From Rhodoplanes sp. Z2-YC6860 (GTDB lineage Bacteria; Pseudomonadota; Alphaproteobacteria; Rhizobiales; Xanthobacteraceae), in assembly GCF_001579845.1 (NCBI RefSeq), contig NZ_CP007440.1, positions 6,470,029-6,534,028 of the forward strand: a DNA stretch of 64,000 bases, read 5' to 3'. This document shows positions 54,228 through 63,791 of this stretch, piece after piece. Position numbers and translations under genes: made by a program. The notes below the pieces were generated by a model. The model was not told where the DNA came from, made no database searches, and saw only the letters and a program-made list of their open reading frames with translations. The first letter of the stretch is position 1; every line of letters starts with the position of its first letter.

Positions 54228-54398
54228 TCAATGCATCCTTTCCAGGGGAGGTTTGACTTTGTGGAGCAACTCCGGCCAGTGCAGCGCGACCAGGGCGTGT
54301 AGCGCTGGCGGTCCGTCCACAACGACAGCGCTCATGACAAACGCGCGCACAGTTTCAAGGTCGGTCAAATCCAACGGCATTTGAACCACGCTACTCAT
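54228..54398 (-). CDS. 56-residue small protein between groEL and greA-like gene
   Basis: Frame from ATG 54398: MSSVVQMPLDLTDLETVRAF, then VVVDGPPALHALVALHWPEL, a compact amphipathic protein. GAGGGGCTGAG precedes the start. It sits 26 bases after the groEL terminator and 77 bases before the GreA-like gene. No family recognised. The regular composition supports it. Confidence 0.55.
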   Translation of the reverse strand: MSSVVQMPLDLTDLETVRAFVMSAVVVDGPPALHALVALHWPELLHKVKPPLERMH

Positions 54399-54423
54399 CT
54401 CAGCCCCTCTGTGTGGATAGAAA

Positions 54424-54452
54424 AGGGGAGTCCAGCAGAGCTGGACTCCCCT
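54424..54452 (-). terminator. Rho-independent terminator of groESL
   Basis: A perfect 13-pair stem, AGGGGAGTCCAGC with its complement, over a 3-base loop. Read on the minus strand it ends in CCCCTTTTCT. It lies 8 bases after the groEL stop. Confidence 0.85.
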
Positions 54453-54459
54453 CGCTGCC

Positions 54460-56438
<1,979 letters not shown>

Positions 56439-56694
56439 GAAATTCCTCCTTGCTCAGTCCATCGATGTCAAAAGGTCGGCCAGCTCCCCCGGCGCAACCG
56501 GCAAAACCAGTTGGTAGCGGCCGGCGCAGCGTCAAGAGTTCGGCATCAAAAAATTTTCGACCTTTTGGAATTGGCAGAGCGCCGATCAAGGCCGCGTACG
56601 GATACACGCATGCTGCGGACATAACATTGGCGAATGCCAGCGCGAGCACGACATGCGTCAGCATGATCAACTCTCGATATTTGAATTGAAACGC

Positions 56695-56730
56695 GGGAAG
56701 TCCTGCCACCCTCGTTGGCGGGACTTCCGG
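56695..56730. terminator. Strong hairpin between the small-protein operon and groES
   Basis: GGAAGTCC and GGACTTCC arms enclose a smaller inner stem. It lies 48 bases after the last small gene on the minus strand. No clear T tail follows, so it may be an attenuator or mRNA-stability element. Confidence 0.45.
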
Positions 56731-56777
56731 ATGCGGACGGCGCTGAGCCCGCTTGGAGCATCACGTCGTCCGCGTTT

Positions 56778-56879
56778 TCAGGTGCCGCTGAATCCGTCTG
56801 GACCATCATGCGACGCCAGCATGAAGGCGCCCATCGCAAGGACAGCGGAGAGAAGTGCGCCGACCAGCAAGAGCGACAT
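56778..56879 (-). CDS. 33-residue small membrane protein
   Basis: From ATG 56879: MSLLLVGALLSAVLAMGAFM, a single membrane helix, then a short acidic tail. GTGAGG precedes it. It is the fourth and last gene of a minus-strand series of small proteins, 8 bases after the previous stop. No known family. Confidence 0.55.
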   Translation of the reverse strand: MSLLLVGALLSAVLAMGAFMLASHDGPDGFSGT

Positions 56880-56887
56880 GGCTTGCC

Positions 56888-57061
56888 TCACTGCGGCATA
56901 CGTCCGCCATCGCTGCGCGACTTGGCGAGCTCGGCGGCGGCGACCGCAGCCTCACTGACGAGACCAGGTGCTTCATCTTCGATCTGCTTTAACGCATCAA
57001 AGATCCGCCGCATGCCTGGCTGACGCAGCTCTTGCAGCTTCATCCATTTTCTATCCTGCAT
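56888..57061 (-). CDS. 57-residue helical small protein
   Basis: From ATG 57061: MQDRKWMKLQELRQPGMRRI, then FDALKQIEDEAPGLVSEAAV, an acidic helical protein. Starts 2 bases after the 57064-57354 stop, so the genes are tightly linked. No family recognised. Confidence 0.6.
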   Translation of the reverse strand: MQDRKWMKLQELRQPGMRRIFDALKQIEDEAPGLVSEAAVAAAELAKSRSDGGRMPQ

Positions 57062-57063
57062 GG

Positions 57064-57354
57064 CTACATGCTCCGCGATGCAGACGAGGCGTTCGAAGAC
57101 ACCTGGGTGTCCGCGCCGATGGATGGGAGAATGAACGGGCCGGCTGAAGCCGTGTCCCGTCCGAGCGGAAGGTCGACCTTTGGCAGTTTGGTCTTGGTGT
57201 TGAGGTTAAGCCACGGCACGGTCGGCTCGAGAGGCGGCAGATAAGTTTCCAGCCCCCGCTCCTTCCAGTCGCTTCTCTGCAGGATGCTTTGCCCTGAGAC
57301 TTCTGGCATCCAGAGAAGCCCCGCCATGACGGCGATGATCAAGCGGTTCGTCAT
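57064..57354 (-). CDS. 96-residue exported small protein
   Basis: A signal peptide (MTNRLIIAVMAGLLWMPEVS) is followed by a short polar domain (LPPLEPTVPWLNLNTKTKLP). No family recognised. It is second in the small-protein operon, 9 bases after the 117-residue protein gene. Confidence 0.6.
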   Translation of the reverse strand: MTNRLIIAVMAGLLWMPEVSGQSILQRSDWKERGLETYLPPLEPTVPWLNLNTKTKLPKVDLPLGRDTASAGPFILPSIGADTQVSSNASSASRSM

Positions 57355-57363
57355 GGCGCCGCC

Positions 57364-57717
57364 TCATGCGAACAGGGAGCGATCCCGACCGCTGCTGTGG
57401 TACAAGTCCTTCCAGCGGCGGGCGCGGTTGATGAACTTCCCGTAGTTCGGGTTGTCTGCTGCCTCTCCATCCAGGCGCTTGAGCGCCATCATGATGTCGT
57501 CGAAGCGGATGATCGGGGCGGATGGTGGACTGCGCAGCTCGGGCGCGGCCTCGACGGCACAGGCGTCTGAGGCCCAGGAGGCCAGGATCGCCCGCTTTTC
57601 TTGCGCCGTCATATCCGGATCGTCGACGACCTCCATGGGGGTCCGGAAAGCCCCGGCGGGATGGAGAAGACGGTCGAGTTCAAAGTCCTTTCGGTTCTCG
57701 ATTTGGGTCATGGCCAC
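57364..57717 (-). CDS. 117-residue conserved-type protein of unknown function
   Basis: A soluble acidic protein: NRKDFELDRLLHPAGAFRTP, then DMTAQEKRAILASWASDACA, then a proline linker and RRWKDLYHSSGRDRS. The ASWASDACAVE pattern is common in small rhizobial stress-linked proteins that I recall without a named function. First gene of the small-protein operon, with a sigma-32-type promoter about 75 bases upstream. The start may be ATG 57711. Confidence 0.7.
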   Translation of the reverse strand: MAMTQIENRKDFELDRLLHPAGAFRTPMEVVDDPDMTAQEKRAILASWASDACAVEAAPELRSPPSAPIIRFDDIMMALKRLDGEAADNPNYGKFINRARRWKDLYHSSGRDRSLFA

Positions 57718-57792
57718 ATCCTTCGTAAAGCGACATGGGTCAGAGCGGGTATTGCCCGCAACAGGCCCGAGTTGGGCACCTGTCGGCGGACC

Positions 57793-57821
57793 GATTTAGA
57801 AAAGGCGTGTTCAGTTTCAAG
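57793..57821 (-). promoter_or_regulatory. Sigma-32-type heat-shock promoter (small-protein operon)
   Basis: CTTG at 57821-57818, 18 bases, then CTAAATC at 57799-57793, read on the minus strand. It matches the rhizobial RpoH form CTTG-N17/18-CYTATNT in outline and has the same layout as the promoter facing hsp20. Confidence 0.6.
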
Positions 57822-57913
57822 AGAGGGACAATAAAATTTTTTAGTAGCGGGATACGTTAACCCAGCGATCCTTTTGTTTCGCAGCGCAAAAACCTTTTCT
57901 CGCTGACGACCCT

Positions 57914-57942
57914 CTTGAAAATTTATCGAGCTGTTCTAATTC
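57914..57942 (+). promoter_or_regulatory. Sigma-32-type heat-shock promoter (hsp20)
   Basis: CTTG at 57914-57917, 18 bases, CTAATTC at 57936-57942. Predicted transcription starts near 57949, just where the RNA thermometer structure begins. Confidence 0.65.
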
Positions 57943-57948
57943 GAAACC

Positions 57949-58056
57949 TGCCGCACATGCGGCGCCGGACGCCCCAGTCGGGGTCCGGCCAACCGGGCGC
58001 CCGATCGGTGTCTGGCGCTCCTGATCACCATGTTGCTCATGTGGAGGATATGGCCA
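57949..58056 (+). promoter_or_regulatory. ROSE-type RNA thermometer in the hsp20 leader
   Basis: Four stem-loops fill the leader: 57950-57963 (GCCGCACATGCGGC), 57964-57989 (GCCGGAC...GTCCGGC), about 57993-58017, and 58028-58053. In the last, TTGCTC pairs with the GGAGGA ribosome site with a bulged G, the signature of ROSE elements in Bradyrhizobium small heat-shock genes. At low temperature the site is hidden and at heat shock it opens, so translation rises. Confidence 0.85.
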
Positions 58057-58523
58057 TGAGGACTACCTTCGATCCCACCCCCTTCTGGCGTTCAACCGTC
58101 GGTTTCGATCGCCTCTTCGACCTGATGAACGAATCGTCCCGATGGTCGGGCGAAGTCGCCTACCCGCACTACAACATCGAGAAGGCCGGGGAAGACCATT
58201 ATCGGATATCACTCGCACTCGCCGGCTTCAAACCCGAAGAAATTACGATCACGACCGAGCACAACGGGCTTACCGTCGAGGGTAGCAAGGCCGAGAGGGC
58301 CGCAAGTGATCAGACCGAGTATCTCTACCAAGGAATCTCGGCTCGCCCGTTCCGCCGGGTCTTCAGCCTCGCCGACTATGTGCAGGTGAAGAGCGCGACC
58401 TTCGAAGACGGTCTGCTCAAAATCGATCTGGTTCGCGAGGTGCCGGAGGCGATGAAGCCACGCCGCATCGCGATCAACGGCAACGTCTCCAAGCCGACAA
58501 TCGACCAGAAAAAAGCAGCCTAG
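58056..58523 (+). CDS. Small heat-shock protein (Hsp20/IbpA class)
   Basis: A 155-residue alpha-crystallin-type chaperone that holds unfolding proteins. MRTTFDPTPFWRSTVGFDRL is the class A N-terminus seen in rhizobia. The crystallin domain runs from about YPHYNIEKAGEDHYRISLAL to the IKVKSATFEDGLLKIDL-like region (VKSATFEDGLLKIDLVREVP). ATG 58056 is chosen over 58050 because it has correct spacing from GGAGG and follows the ROSE hairpin directly. Confidence 0.95.
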   Translation: MRTTFDPTPFWRSTVGFDRLFDLMNESSRWSGEVAYPHYNIEKAGEDHYRISLALAGFKPEEITITTEHNGLTVEGSKAERAASDQTEYLYQGISARPFRRVFSLADYVQVKSATFEDGLLKIDLVREVPEAMKPRRIAINGNVSKPTIDQKKAA

Positions 58524-58621
58524 CAAGTGTCGAAGTTGGGGCTCCGTGGCGCTTGCAGTCTGCGCCACGGAGCAACCTGTCGATATGCGACGGTCACCGC
58601 AGCGAGCGTAGGAGGTTCAGT

Positions 58622-58804
58622 GTGGATACCGAAGTACGGGACTACCTAATCGGTGCGCACAATAAAGTCATCGCTCACTATCGCAAGGTTCTCCAATCGA
58701 ATTCCCTTGCACAGCCTGAGCGCGAGCGCATTCAGAATCGCTTAGCCGTCGTCGAGACAGAATTGGCGGCTGTCTTGGGAGAACCATCGGCGAAGGCTGC
58801 GTAA
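58622..58804 (+). CDS. 60-residue small protein downstream of hsp20
   Basis: From GTG 58622 after a good GGAGG: the product starts MDTEVRDYLIGAHNKVIAHY, then helical RKVLQSNSLAQPERERIQNR and an alanine-rich end. No family known. It lies 98 bases after hsp20 on the same strand and may share its transcript. Confidence 0.6.
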   Translation: MDTEVRDYLIGAHNKVIAHYRKVLQSNSLAQPERERIQNRLAVVETELAAVLGEPSAKAA

Positions 58805-58909
58805 CCTCCTTCAAGTAACGCGCACATAACGCGCCAGGCGACTCTTGACCCAATTTGCCGAGCTTTCCCTTTGCGTAGGGCAGCGTGGTGCGCACCTGCC
58901 ACACACAAT

Positions 58910-58942
58910 GCGAAAGCCTCCCCAGGCGGGGCGTTTTCGCTT
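58910..58942 (+). terminator. Rho-independent terminator-like hairpin 1
   Basis: GCGAAAGCCTCCCC with GGGGCGTTTTCGC. First hairpin after the 60-residue gene, which it probably ends. Confidence 0.6.
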
Positions 58943-59035
58943 GTAACAAAACACAACCGACCGTGATTTGAAGTTCTGGGAGTTATCTGATCTTCTTAAG
59001 TCGATCGACCTTGGGAAGCCCTCGATCACCACGCG

Positions 59036-59070
59036 AAAACCCCGCCACTCATCTGGTGGGGTTTTTGTTT
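59036..59070 (+). terminator. Rho-independent terminator-like hairpin 2
   Basis: AACCCCGCCA and TGGTGGGGTT arms over a 6-base loop, then TTTGTTT. Confidence 0.7.
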
Positions 59071-59142
59071 GGAACTAAATCTGTGGGAGCTGCTTAAGGC
59101 TTGTGAGCGCGGGCCCCTATCCCCCGATGACCGTGCTCCAAT

Positions 59143-59174
59143 AACCCCGCTTCTCCCTGGCGGGGTCTTTTTTT
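59143..59174 (+). terminator. Rho-independent terminator-like hairpin 3
   Basis: ACCCCGC and GCGGGGT arms, then CTTTTTTTG. Confidence 0.7.
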
Positions 59175-59271
59175 GCCGCACCAAACGCTGGAACCACACA
59201 AAATGGTTGGTGTTTATATGCCCGACCAGGTTGGGTGAGCCTGGTCAGGTCTGCTCTCGACCGGCGGGCCG

Positions 59272-59305
59272 AGGCGCCGCCGTCAACTCGGCGGCGCCTG
59301 ACTTT
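59272..59305 (+). terminator. Rho-independent terminator-like hairpin 4
   Basis: A perfect 11-pair stem, AGGCGCCGCCG with CGGCGGCGCCT, then GACTTTT. Confidence 0.6.
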
Positions 59306-59351
59306 TGAGTACGGGCAAGACGATGGCCTCCCCGCTGACCTTGCTCGGAAC

Positions 59352-59380
59352 GAGACCCCGCCCTTGTGGCGGGGTTCTCT
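59352..59380 (+). terminator. Terminator-like hairpin 5
   Basis: CCCCGCC and GGCGGGG arms extended by GAGA/TTCTC pairs. The T tail is weak. Confidence 0.45.
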
Positions 59381-59721
59381 ATGACAACGCGTCGCGGGAA
59401 CGCGAATTCCCAGCGTATTGTAGAGCCAAGTACACGCGGGGCATTCACAACCACTCGCCTGTAAGGAAGGCACTGCCGAAAGATGGGGCCTTTTCTTTCG
59501 AACACGCACCGCAACGCTGTGTTGGCCTAGTTTCAGAGCCAGACTTGCAATCAGTCGATGGTAGGCATCGCCCTTCTCCGGTTCGGTGGCGCCTTTTGAT
59601 TAGATCTGAGTGTCCTCCCGCAAAGACAAGTCAACATCACACGCATGAGGAGTAGCTGGGCTGAAGCGATGGACGGTCGCCCTCCAGCAAGGCCAGGAGT
59701 CGGACAAAGGGCCTTGCTTAG

Positions 59722-60054
59722 TTACTTGATCCGGAAGTCTTCCTTCTTAAGCTTAGTGCCCTTCATCTCTTCTTTCATCCAGCGCGGCTCCTGACCACGA
59801 CCGGACCACGTCAGTTTAGAATCCTTCTTGCTTCTGAATTGAGGGGCGACGGTCCTGCCTGCCATTTTCGACGCCGGACCGCGCTTCGGCTTATCTCCGG
59901 TCAGGCGAGCGAGTTGTTTGCGAAGTTCCGAAGCCCGGCTTTCAATCGCGCCGGTAATCTCGTTTCTCAAATCGAACAGAGCATCCATAGTCATGGACGC
60001 GTAAGAGGTATTCTTCGATTTAGCTTTAGTTTTACGCTTAGCTTTCTTGGCCAT
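59722..60054 (-). CDS. H-NS-type histone-like protein
   Basis: A 110-residue nucleoid protein. The lysine-rich N-terminus is followed by a coiled-coil oligomerisation part (MDALFDLRNEITGAIESRAS) and the C-terminal H-NS/MvaT-type DNA-binding motif TWSGRGQEPRWMKEEM. ATG 60054 follows AGGAG. H-NS-like proteins often silence transferred DNA, which fits its place inside an accessory region. Size is normal for rhizobial H-NS-family proteins. Confidence 0.9.
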   Translation of the reverse strand: MAKKAKRKTKAKSKNTSYASMTMDALFDLRNEITGAIESRASELRKQLARLTGDKPKRGPASKMAGRTVAPQFRSKKDSKLTWSGRGQEPRWMKEEMKGTKLKKEDFRIK

Positions 60055-60308
60055 AGCCGCTCCTGGTGGACGTTGTTTGTAACCTTCCGTGTGTCGATAG
60101 CAAGTCATGCCCGCAAATCATCGAGCGCGCCTCGTCCGTTAAGACGATCGTTTTGACCGAACGGGTACAAGTCAACGCTCGTTCGGTAGACACAACAGTG
60201 CTGATTTTTCGAAATTTGGCTGCGTGTTATTCTGCGGCGACAAAGCACTAAACAGAAGCGTGCGGAACACGCTCGCTGCAGGTGAGCAATTTTGAGTCCG
60301 ATTATGTT

Positions 60309-60572
60309 TCAGCGATCGACGCAATCGTCAACGAATGCGTGACGTTTAAGGATCGGCACCTTCTTAACCCGCGCCTGCTTACGACACGCAGAACGCTTCT
60401 GACGTAGAGCCATCTCTTTCGACTGCATCCGTTGCCGAGTAGCCGTATCAGCCGTTGTTCGGTCAGGCTTCATACCTGTCACTGCGCCCTTTGGGGTCTC
60501 CGATTGAGCAAAAGCCAAGGACGAAGAGAAGACGAGAACAGCAACAGCGATGTTCACCAGAACGTTCTTCAT
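60309..60572 (-). CDS. Exported PsiF-like small protein
   Basis: An 87-residue protein with signal peptide (MKNVLVNIAVAVLVFSSSLA) and one PsiF-type repeat end: ACRKQARVKKVPILKRHAFV, DDC. PsiF proteins are phosphate-starvation-linked and of unknown function. GGAGG precedes ATG 60572. Confidence 0.65.
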   Translation of the reverse strand: MKNVLVNIAVAVLVFSSSLAFAQSETPKGAVTGMKPDRTTADTATRQRMQSKEMALRQKRSACRKQARVKKVPILKRHAFVDDCVDR

Positions 60573-60645
60573 AAAACCTCCTACGGAAGCTCTCAATGAA
60601 CTTTGGAGGCTTCGACCGGTTCCACCAACGCTTAGCTGAGGAGTC

Positions 60646-61017
60646 TTAGGGAGAGTGGCGTCCGACTGATTCAACTCCTTCAGGGCCAGATAAAGCCTTT
60701 TTTCGACGGATCAAAAGCTGGTGGACTTTATGTTGGACCGCCTCAACCACCCGGGGGTGATCAAACACGCTAAGCAGGTCGTTCACTGTTTCCCAAGCGT
60801 GTTTGCCCCCATCGGGATGAAGATAACGGGTCAAAATGGCTTGCGAGAGCACCAGCGCTATAGCAGTCACGTCGTCGTCGGTAAGTTTATCTTTGCCGCG
60901 GTAGGTACGGAGGAGCCTCACGCCGTCTTCGGGCAGCCATTGCAGATCGACCCGCGCTCCTCCAATTTCGACCGCATCCTTACCGCTGGTATCCAAAACC
61001 TTCGAATCCGAAACCAT
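60646..61017 (-). CDS. 123-residue protein of unknown function
   Basis: A soluble protein, KDAVEIGGARVDLQWLPEDG then KDKLTDDDVTAIALVLSQAI, with a helical middle and a basic tail. No family recognised. It lies upstream of the PsiF-like gene on the same strand, with 73 bases between them. The regular frame and internal hydrophobic pattern support it. Confidence 0.55.
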   Translation of the reverse strand: MVSDSKVLDTSGKDAVEIGGARVDLQWLPEDGVRLLRTYRGKDKLTDDDVTAIALVLSQAILTRYLHPDGGKHAWETVNDLLSVFDHPRVVEAVQHKVHQLLIRRKKALSGPEGVESVGRHSP

Positions 61018-61129
61018 TCAACGCTCCAACGATACCGCTTCAACCATTCTTGCGCGACCCCGTTCCGCCGGGACGGACGCAGCGCGCAATGAGGCGCAGT
61101 TTAGCGTAAAAGTGGAGAACGTTGGATTT

Positions 61130-61328
61130 CAGTTCGTCTCCCTCCGCCAGCCGTTCAGGGCGAAATTGTCTCCGCCGCCCAATCAGCGCCTCGGAAACCG
61201 CCACGGCCATCGCCTTTTCTGCACAGGCCTCCGTACTTCGAGTCAGGCCTGTCGCGCGACATCTCTCTCCGAGCCCCCTTGTCTCCGAACCTCCCGACTC
61301 TGTGAATTTGGTACGGAATTCGTAAGCG
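61130..61328 (+). repeat. Right copy of the degenerate long direct repeat (tRNA-Ser-like end)
   Basis: CAGTTCG then CTCCCTCCGCCAGCCG matches CAGTTCGAATC...CTCTCCGCCAGCCG at 15248 with small deletions. TCTCCGCCGCC, CCTCCGTACTTCGAG, TCTCTCTCCGAGCC, TCTCCGAACCTCC and GGTACGGAATT follow in the same order and over the same total length. The T-arm has lost bases, so it is no longer a usable tRNA end. Confidence 0.55.
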
Positions 61329-61571
61329 GTTGAATTAGATTCGATTTTTGCGTCGTGGGATTTTCGGTTTCGATCCAGAATCGGCAGCCAAGATGACCGT
61401 CAAACTTGTGTTCAAATTTTTCCGGGCCTGAGGGTCCGGTGAGTTTGAAGGGGCTATGAATCCGCGCCTGTGTTGCCGTCAACCACTTGACCACGAAATT
61501 GACTGGCAGGATCACTGTGCCAGGCAGCCGCTGACCATCGCGGAATCGAGGCGAGCCGCGTCAGGCGCGCA

Positions 61572-61608
61572 AAAAGAAGAAGCCCCGCTTTCGATAAGCG
61601 GGGCTTCT
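61572..61608 (-). terminator. Rho-independent terminator
   Basis: AGAAGCCCCGCTT and AAGCGGGGCTTCT arms over 5 bases. Read on the minus strand a TCTTTTTG tail follows. It ends the 61630-62043 gene. Confidence 0.8.
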
Positions 61609-61629
61609 CGTCTTCATACATCACACGGA

Positions 61630-62043
61630 TTAGCCGCAGCGACGAATCCGCTTGACGATGGTACGGCCGTGGTATTGCTTCTTAACGACGATCGTGCGGC
61701 AGCCCCCGCCGTAGGCATAGTAACCACGATGATGCCGGTGACGGTATCCATAGCCGTCACCCCCGATACGAACGTTCACGCTGCTGCGTTCGCGACGGTC
61801 ACCCTCGCGCATCGTGCGCCGTTCGCCGTGCTCGCGCATCGAACCACGCTCACCACGATCGCGCATCGTGGTGTCGCCACGAACACGCTGTCGTTCGCCG
61901 CTTGGCGCCACCTTGCTTTCGCTCTGAGTGGTCATGTTCTCTGACGTGCCAGTTTGGTTGCTATTTTGGTTCGTGGTCTGAGCCATCGCAGGACCGCCGA
62001 TGAGCAACCCAGCGATCGCAGCAGTGAGCAGAAGCTTCTTCAT
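61630..62043 (-). CDS. Exported basic, repeat-rich small protein
   Basis: A 137-residue protein with signal peptide (MKKLLLTAAIAGLLIGGPAM), a Gln/Asn/Ser/Thr-rich stretch, then an Arg/Glu/His-rich segment with several RERGSMREHGERRTMRE-like turns and a Tyr/His/Gly-rich end (YGYRHRHHRGYYAYGG). It ends with a VVKKQYHGRTIVKRIRRCG motif seen in small exported rhizobial proteins. Function unknown. Confidence 0.7.
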   Translation of the reverse strand: MKKLLLTAAIAGLLIGGPAMAQTTNQNSNQTGTSENMTTQSESKVAPSGERQRVRGDTTMRDRGERGSMREHGERRTMREGDRRERSSVNVRIGGDGYGYRHRHHRGYYAYGGGCRTIVVKKQYHGRTIVKRIRRCG

Positions 62044-62258
62044 CGTGTTTTTCCTTGTTGATCGAGGCGTTGCGCCTCCCGATGAAAGAATGCGCGTCTA
62101 AGTCATTGTGTTCCAAGGAATTTTCTGAACGGACATTCAACGGTCGCGTTTCAAACCAAGATCGCATTTTACGGCTAGCCGCCTGGCCTTTGCGTTTGCT
62201 CTGACAAAGGATTCGTAGACATCACTCAAGGTTCGATGCTGGCCGTTGGTCGCGTGAT

Positions 62259-62489
62259 GTGACTGAAGATGTCGCGCGATGGGTGATCTCGATGGTAAGC
62301 CCGGCGGGCTTAACTCTGATCACAGCCGGTGCAGAATTTGTCTCTGTGGCGACTGAAGATGGGCATTCGTGGTGGCAAGGTCGCCTAGTCGATATGCGGG
62401 TCGGACGTTACCGAAAACGCTTCGTAGGAACATCAACTGATCGCGCGTCACGCCGGCTTTACGAATCAAAAGTCGCTTTCGCTCAGTAG
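62259..62489 (+). CDS. Possible 76-residue small protein
   Basis: The part from WWQGRLVDMRVGRYRKRFVG reads like a real protein end; the first 25 residues are less certain, and MVSPAGLT may be the true start. No family recognised and no clear ribosome site. Confidence 0.35.
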   Translation: MTEDVARWVISMVSPAGLTLITAGAEFVSVATEDGHSWWQGRLVDMRVGRYRKRFVGTSTDRASRRLYESKVAFAQ

Positions 62490-62736
62490 TCCGCGAAGAC
62501 CCTGCCAGTCTCTCTGCGGTGGGTTTTAGGTTCTGGCAAAATTAAGTTCCGCGGATTATTTGGGCGTACGAGCAAGGCCCCAGCAACCACTTGCTCGCAC
62601 AGCCCCGCAAGGTGCCTTTTGCATTGAGTCGGGGCCATCCCTCAGCTTAGCCGAACGAGCAACAACAGCCGCACGTCCGTTGCGCGAAGCTCACTCAGGA
62701 CTCTTGCCCGAGCCCTGCCTCGGCAAATTGCGCTGA
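62490..62736. other. Intergenic stretch with no supported feature
   Basis: I see no gene here. Short G+C-rich hairpins occur but none with a clear T tail. Confidence 0.3.
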
Positions 62737-62871
62737 TTACTGCCGCCCCTTCTTGTCAGGTGGCAGCTTTTTTGGTGACGGCTCCGAGTTGAACAATTTC
62801 AGGAGCGCGTCCGCTATCTCGCGATTCAACGTCTCCGTGTCATCGGACACAGGTTTTTCATTGTCAGACAT
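62737..62871 (-). CDS. 44-residue hydrophilic small protein
   Basis: From ATG 62871: MSDNEKPVSDDTETLNREIA, then DALLKLFNSEPSPKKLPPDK. Highly charged, with one short helix. No family recognised. Frame and codon pattern look coding. Confidence 0.5.
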   Translation of the reverse strand: MSDNEKPVSDDTETLNREIADALLKLFNSEPSPKKLPPDKKGRQ

Positions 62872-63202
62872 CGCCCATCTCTAATGTCGTGTTCGAGCGG
62901 CGCAATGCGCCTGCTCCACAGGGCTAATCATAAGGCTTGTGCAGTGTTCCTGACTCGGCAGGCCAAAAAGAACGAATTTGAGTTCGTAGATAGGACCTAC
63001 TTTCTAGCCATCGCACGTCTATGAAGATCAAGCGCTTCTGGAGACGATTACGAATTGCCTTCAGCACAACGGTCATCAGGCCGGGGGATTTGGTAAGAAC
63101 AATTTCCAGCTTCCCCAGAGCCTTCCGAAGACGCACCCGAGTGCAACTGCCGCCGGTACGGCAAAAAACACATCCCAAAGTAAATCCCGAACGGGCTAGC
63201 TC
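62872..63202. other. Intergenic stretch with no supported feature
   Basis: A 127-codon minus-strand frame (62924-63307) crosses this region but overlaps the better-supported 55-residue gene on the plus strand and shows no family features. Confidence 0.3.
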
Positions 63203-63370
63203 ATGCAGTACCGGACTTACAAGATCCAGGACGGTCACATCGCCGAGCCCGGCCAATACTTTGAGGCCGCCAATGACCGATCTGCGGTTGAGGTCGCACG
63301 CGATCAATCAGACGGAAAGTCGTTCGAAGTATGGGAAGGCACGCGACTCGTCAGCACTCAAAAGTCCTGA
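63203..63370 (+). CDS. 55-residue small protein
   Basis: From ATG 63203: MQYRTYKIQDGHIAEPGQYF, then EAANDRSAVEVARDQSDGKS and FEVWEGTRLVS. The pattern, a short beta strand then EAANDRSAVEVA helix then FEVWEG, matches a class of small alphaproteobacterial proteins of unknown function. Too short for automatic frame lists but clearly coding. Confidence 0.7.
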   Translation: MQYRTYKIQDGHIAEPGQYFEAANDRSAVEVARDQSDGKSFEVWEGTRLVSTQKS

Positions 63371-63421
63371 CATCCGTATCAATACGGACGACACGCGCTT
63401 TGCACCTTGTAGCATCAGTTC

Positions 63422-63613
63422 ATGACTGATGATCCGTTCGTCTGCCCGAAATGTTCAGAACGCGCCGAATATAACGGACGCATAGGATTGCCGCCGCAGG
63501 TGATCTATCGCTGTACGTCATGTGCCCATGAGAGCTGGGTCTCATACCGACCTGATGCGCCGGTCACCCAGCAACAACAACCACAGAAGCCTAAGCCGGT
63601 CGATCAAACCTGA
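63422..63613 (+). CDS. 63-residue zinc-ribbon small protein
   Basis: Two cysteine pairs, VCPKCSERAEYN and YRCTSCAHES, form a zinc ribbon; the tail is Gln/Pro-rich. It lies 51 bases after the 55-residue gene on the same strand. Function unknown. Confidence 0.7.
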   Translation: MTDDPFVCPKCSERAEYNGRIGLPPQVIYRCTSCAHESWVSYRPDAPVTQQQQPQKPKPVDQT

Positions 63614-63791
63614 ATGGCGTTCGCGGCGTGACCTGAAGCTTGATGCCGAGGTCATGTGCCCGCTTCTTGATGCTGCTCTCTGATCTTTTCAGACGGATGG
63701 CGATGTTGCGGAGATAAATCCCTTCCGCTGCCATATCCTTCAGCTTGGCTTCGTCCTCAGGGGTCCAAGCGTAGACCTTTCTCTTGAGCAT
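63591..63791 (-). CDS. 66-residue Myb/SANT-like HTH small protein
   Basis: YAWTPEDEAKLKDMAAEGIY followed by IAIRLKRSESSIKKRAHDLG is a tri-helical SANT/GcrA-like DNA-binding unit. Its end overlaps the convergent zinc-ribbon gene by 23 bases, and its start overlaps the upstream minus-strand gene by 35 bases. Confidence 0.75.
   Translation of the reverse strand: MLKRKVYAWTPEDEAKLKDMAAEGIYLRNIAIRLKRSESSIKKRAHDLGIKLQVTPRTPFRFDRPA

Larger units (their letters stand above)
58805..59721. other. Gene-free region with five terminator-like hairpins
   Basis: No credible coding sequence over 900 bases. Instead a series of G+C-rich hairpins with T tails lies at 58910, 59036, 59143, 59272 and 59352, with another stem (GACCAGG...CCTGGTC) at 59224-59246. 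The short segments between them could be small RNAs. Confidence 0.6.
61018..61629. other. Intergenic region holding the right copy of the island repeat
   Basis: Includes the repeat at 61130-61328 and the terminator at 61572-61608. No credible gene otherwise. Confidence 0.5.

Noticed and set aside
56439-56620. CIRCE element or -24/-12 promoter before groES
   Set aside because: I looked for TTAGCACTC-N9-GAGTGCTAA and for TGGCAC-N5-TTGC and saw neither. A CTTG with 15-base spacing is too poor to call.
62924-63307. A 127-codon minus-strand frame
   Set aside because: Overlaps the better-supported 55-residue plus-strand gene and has no recognisable motif.
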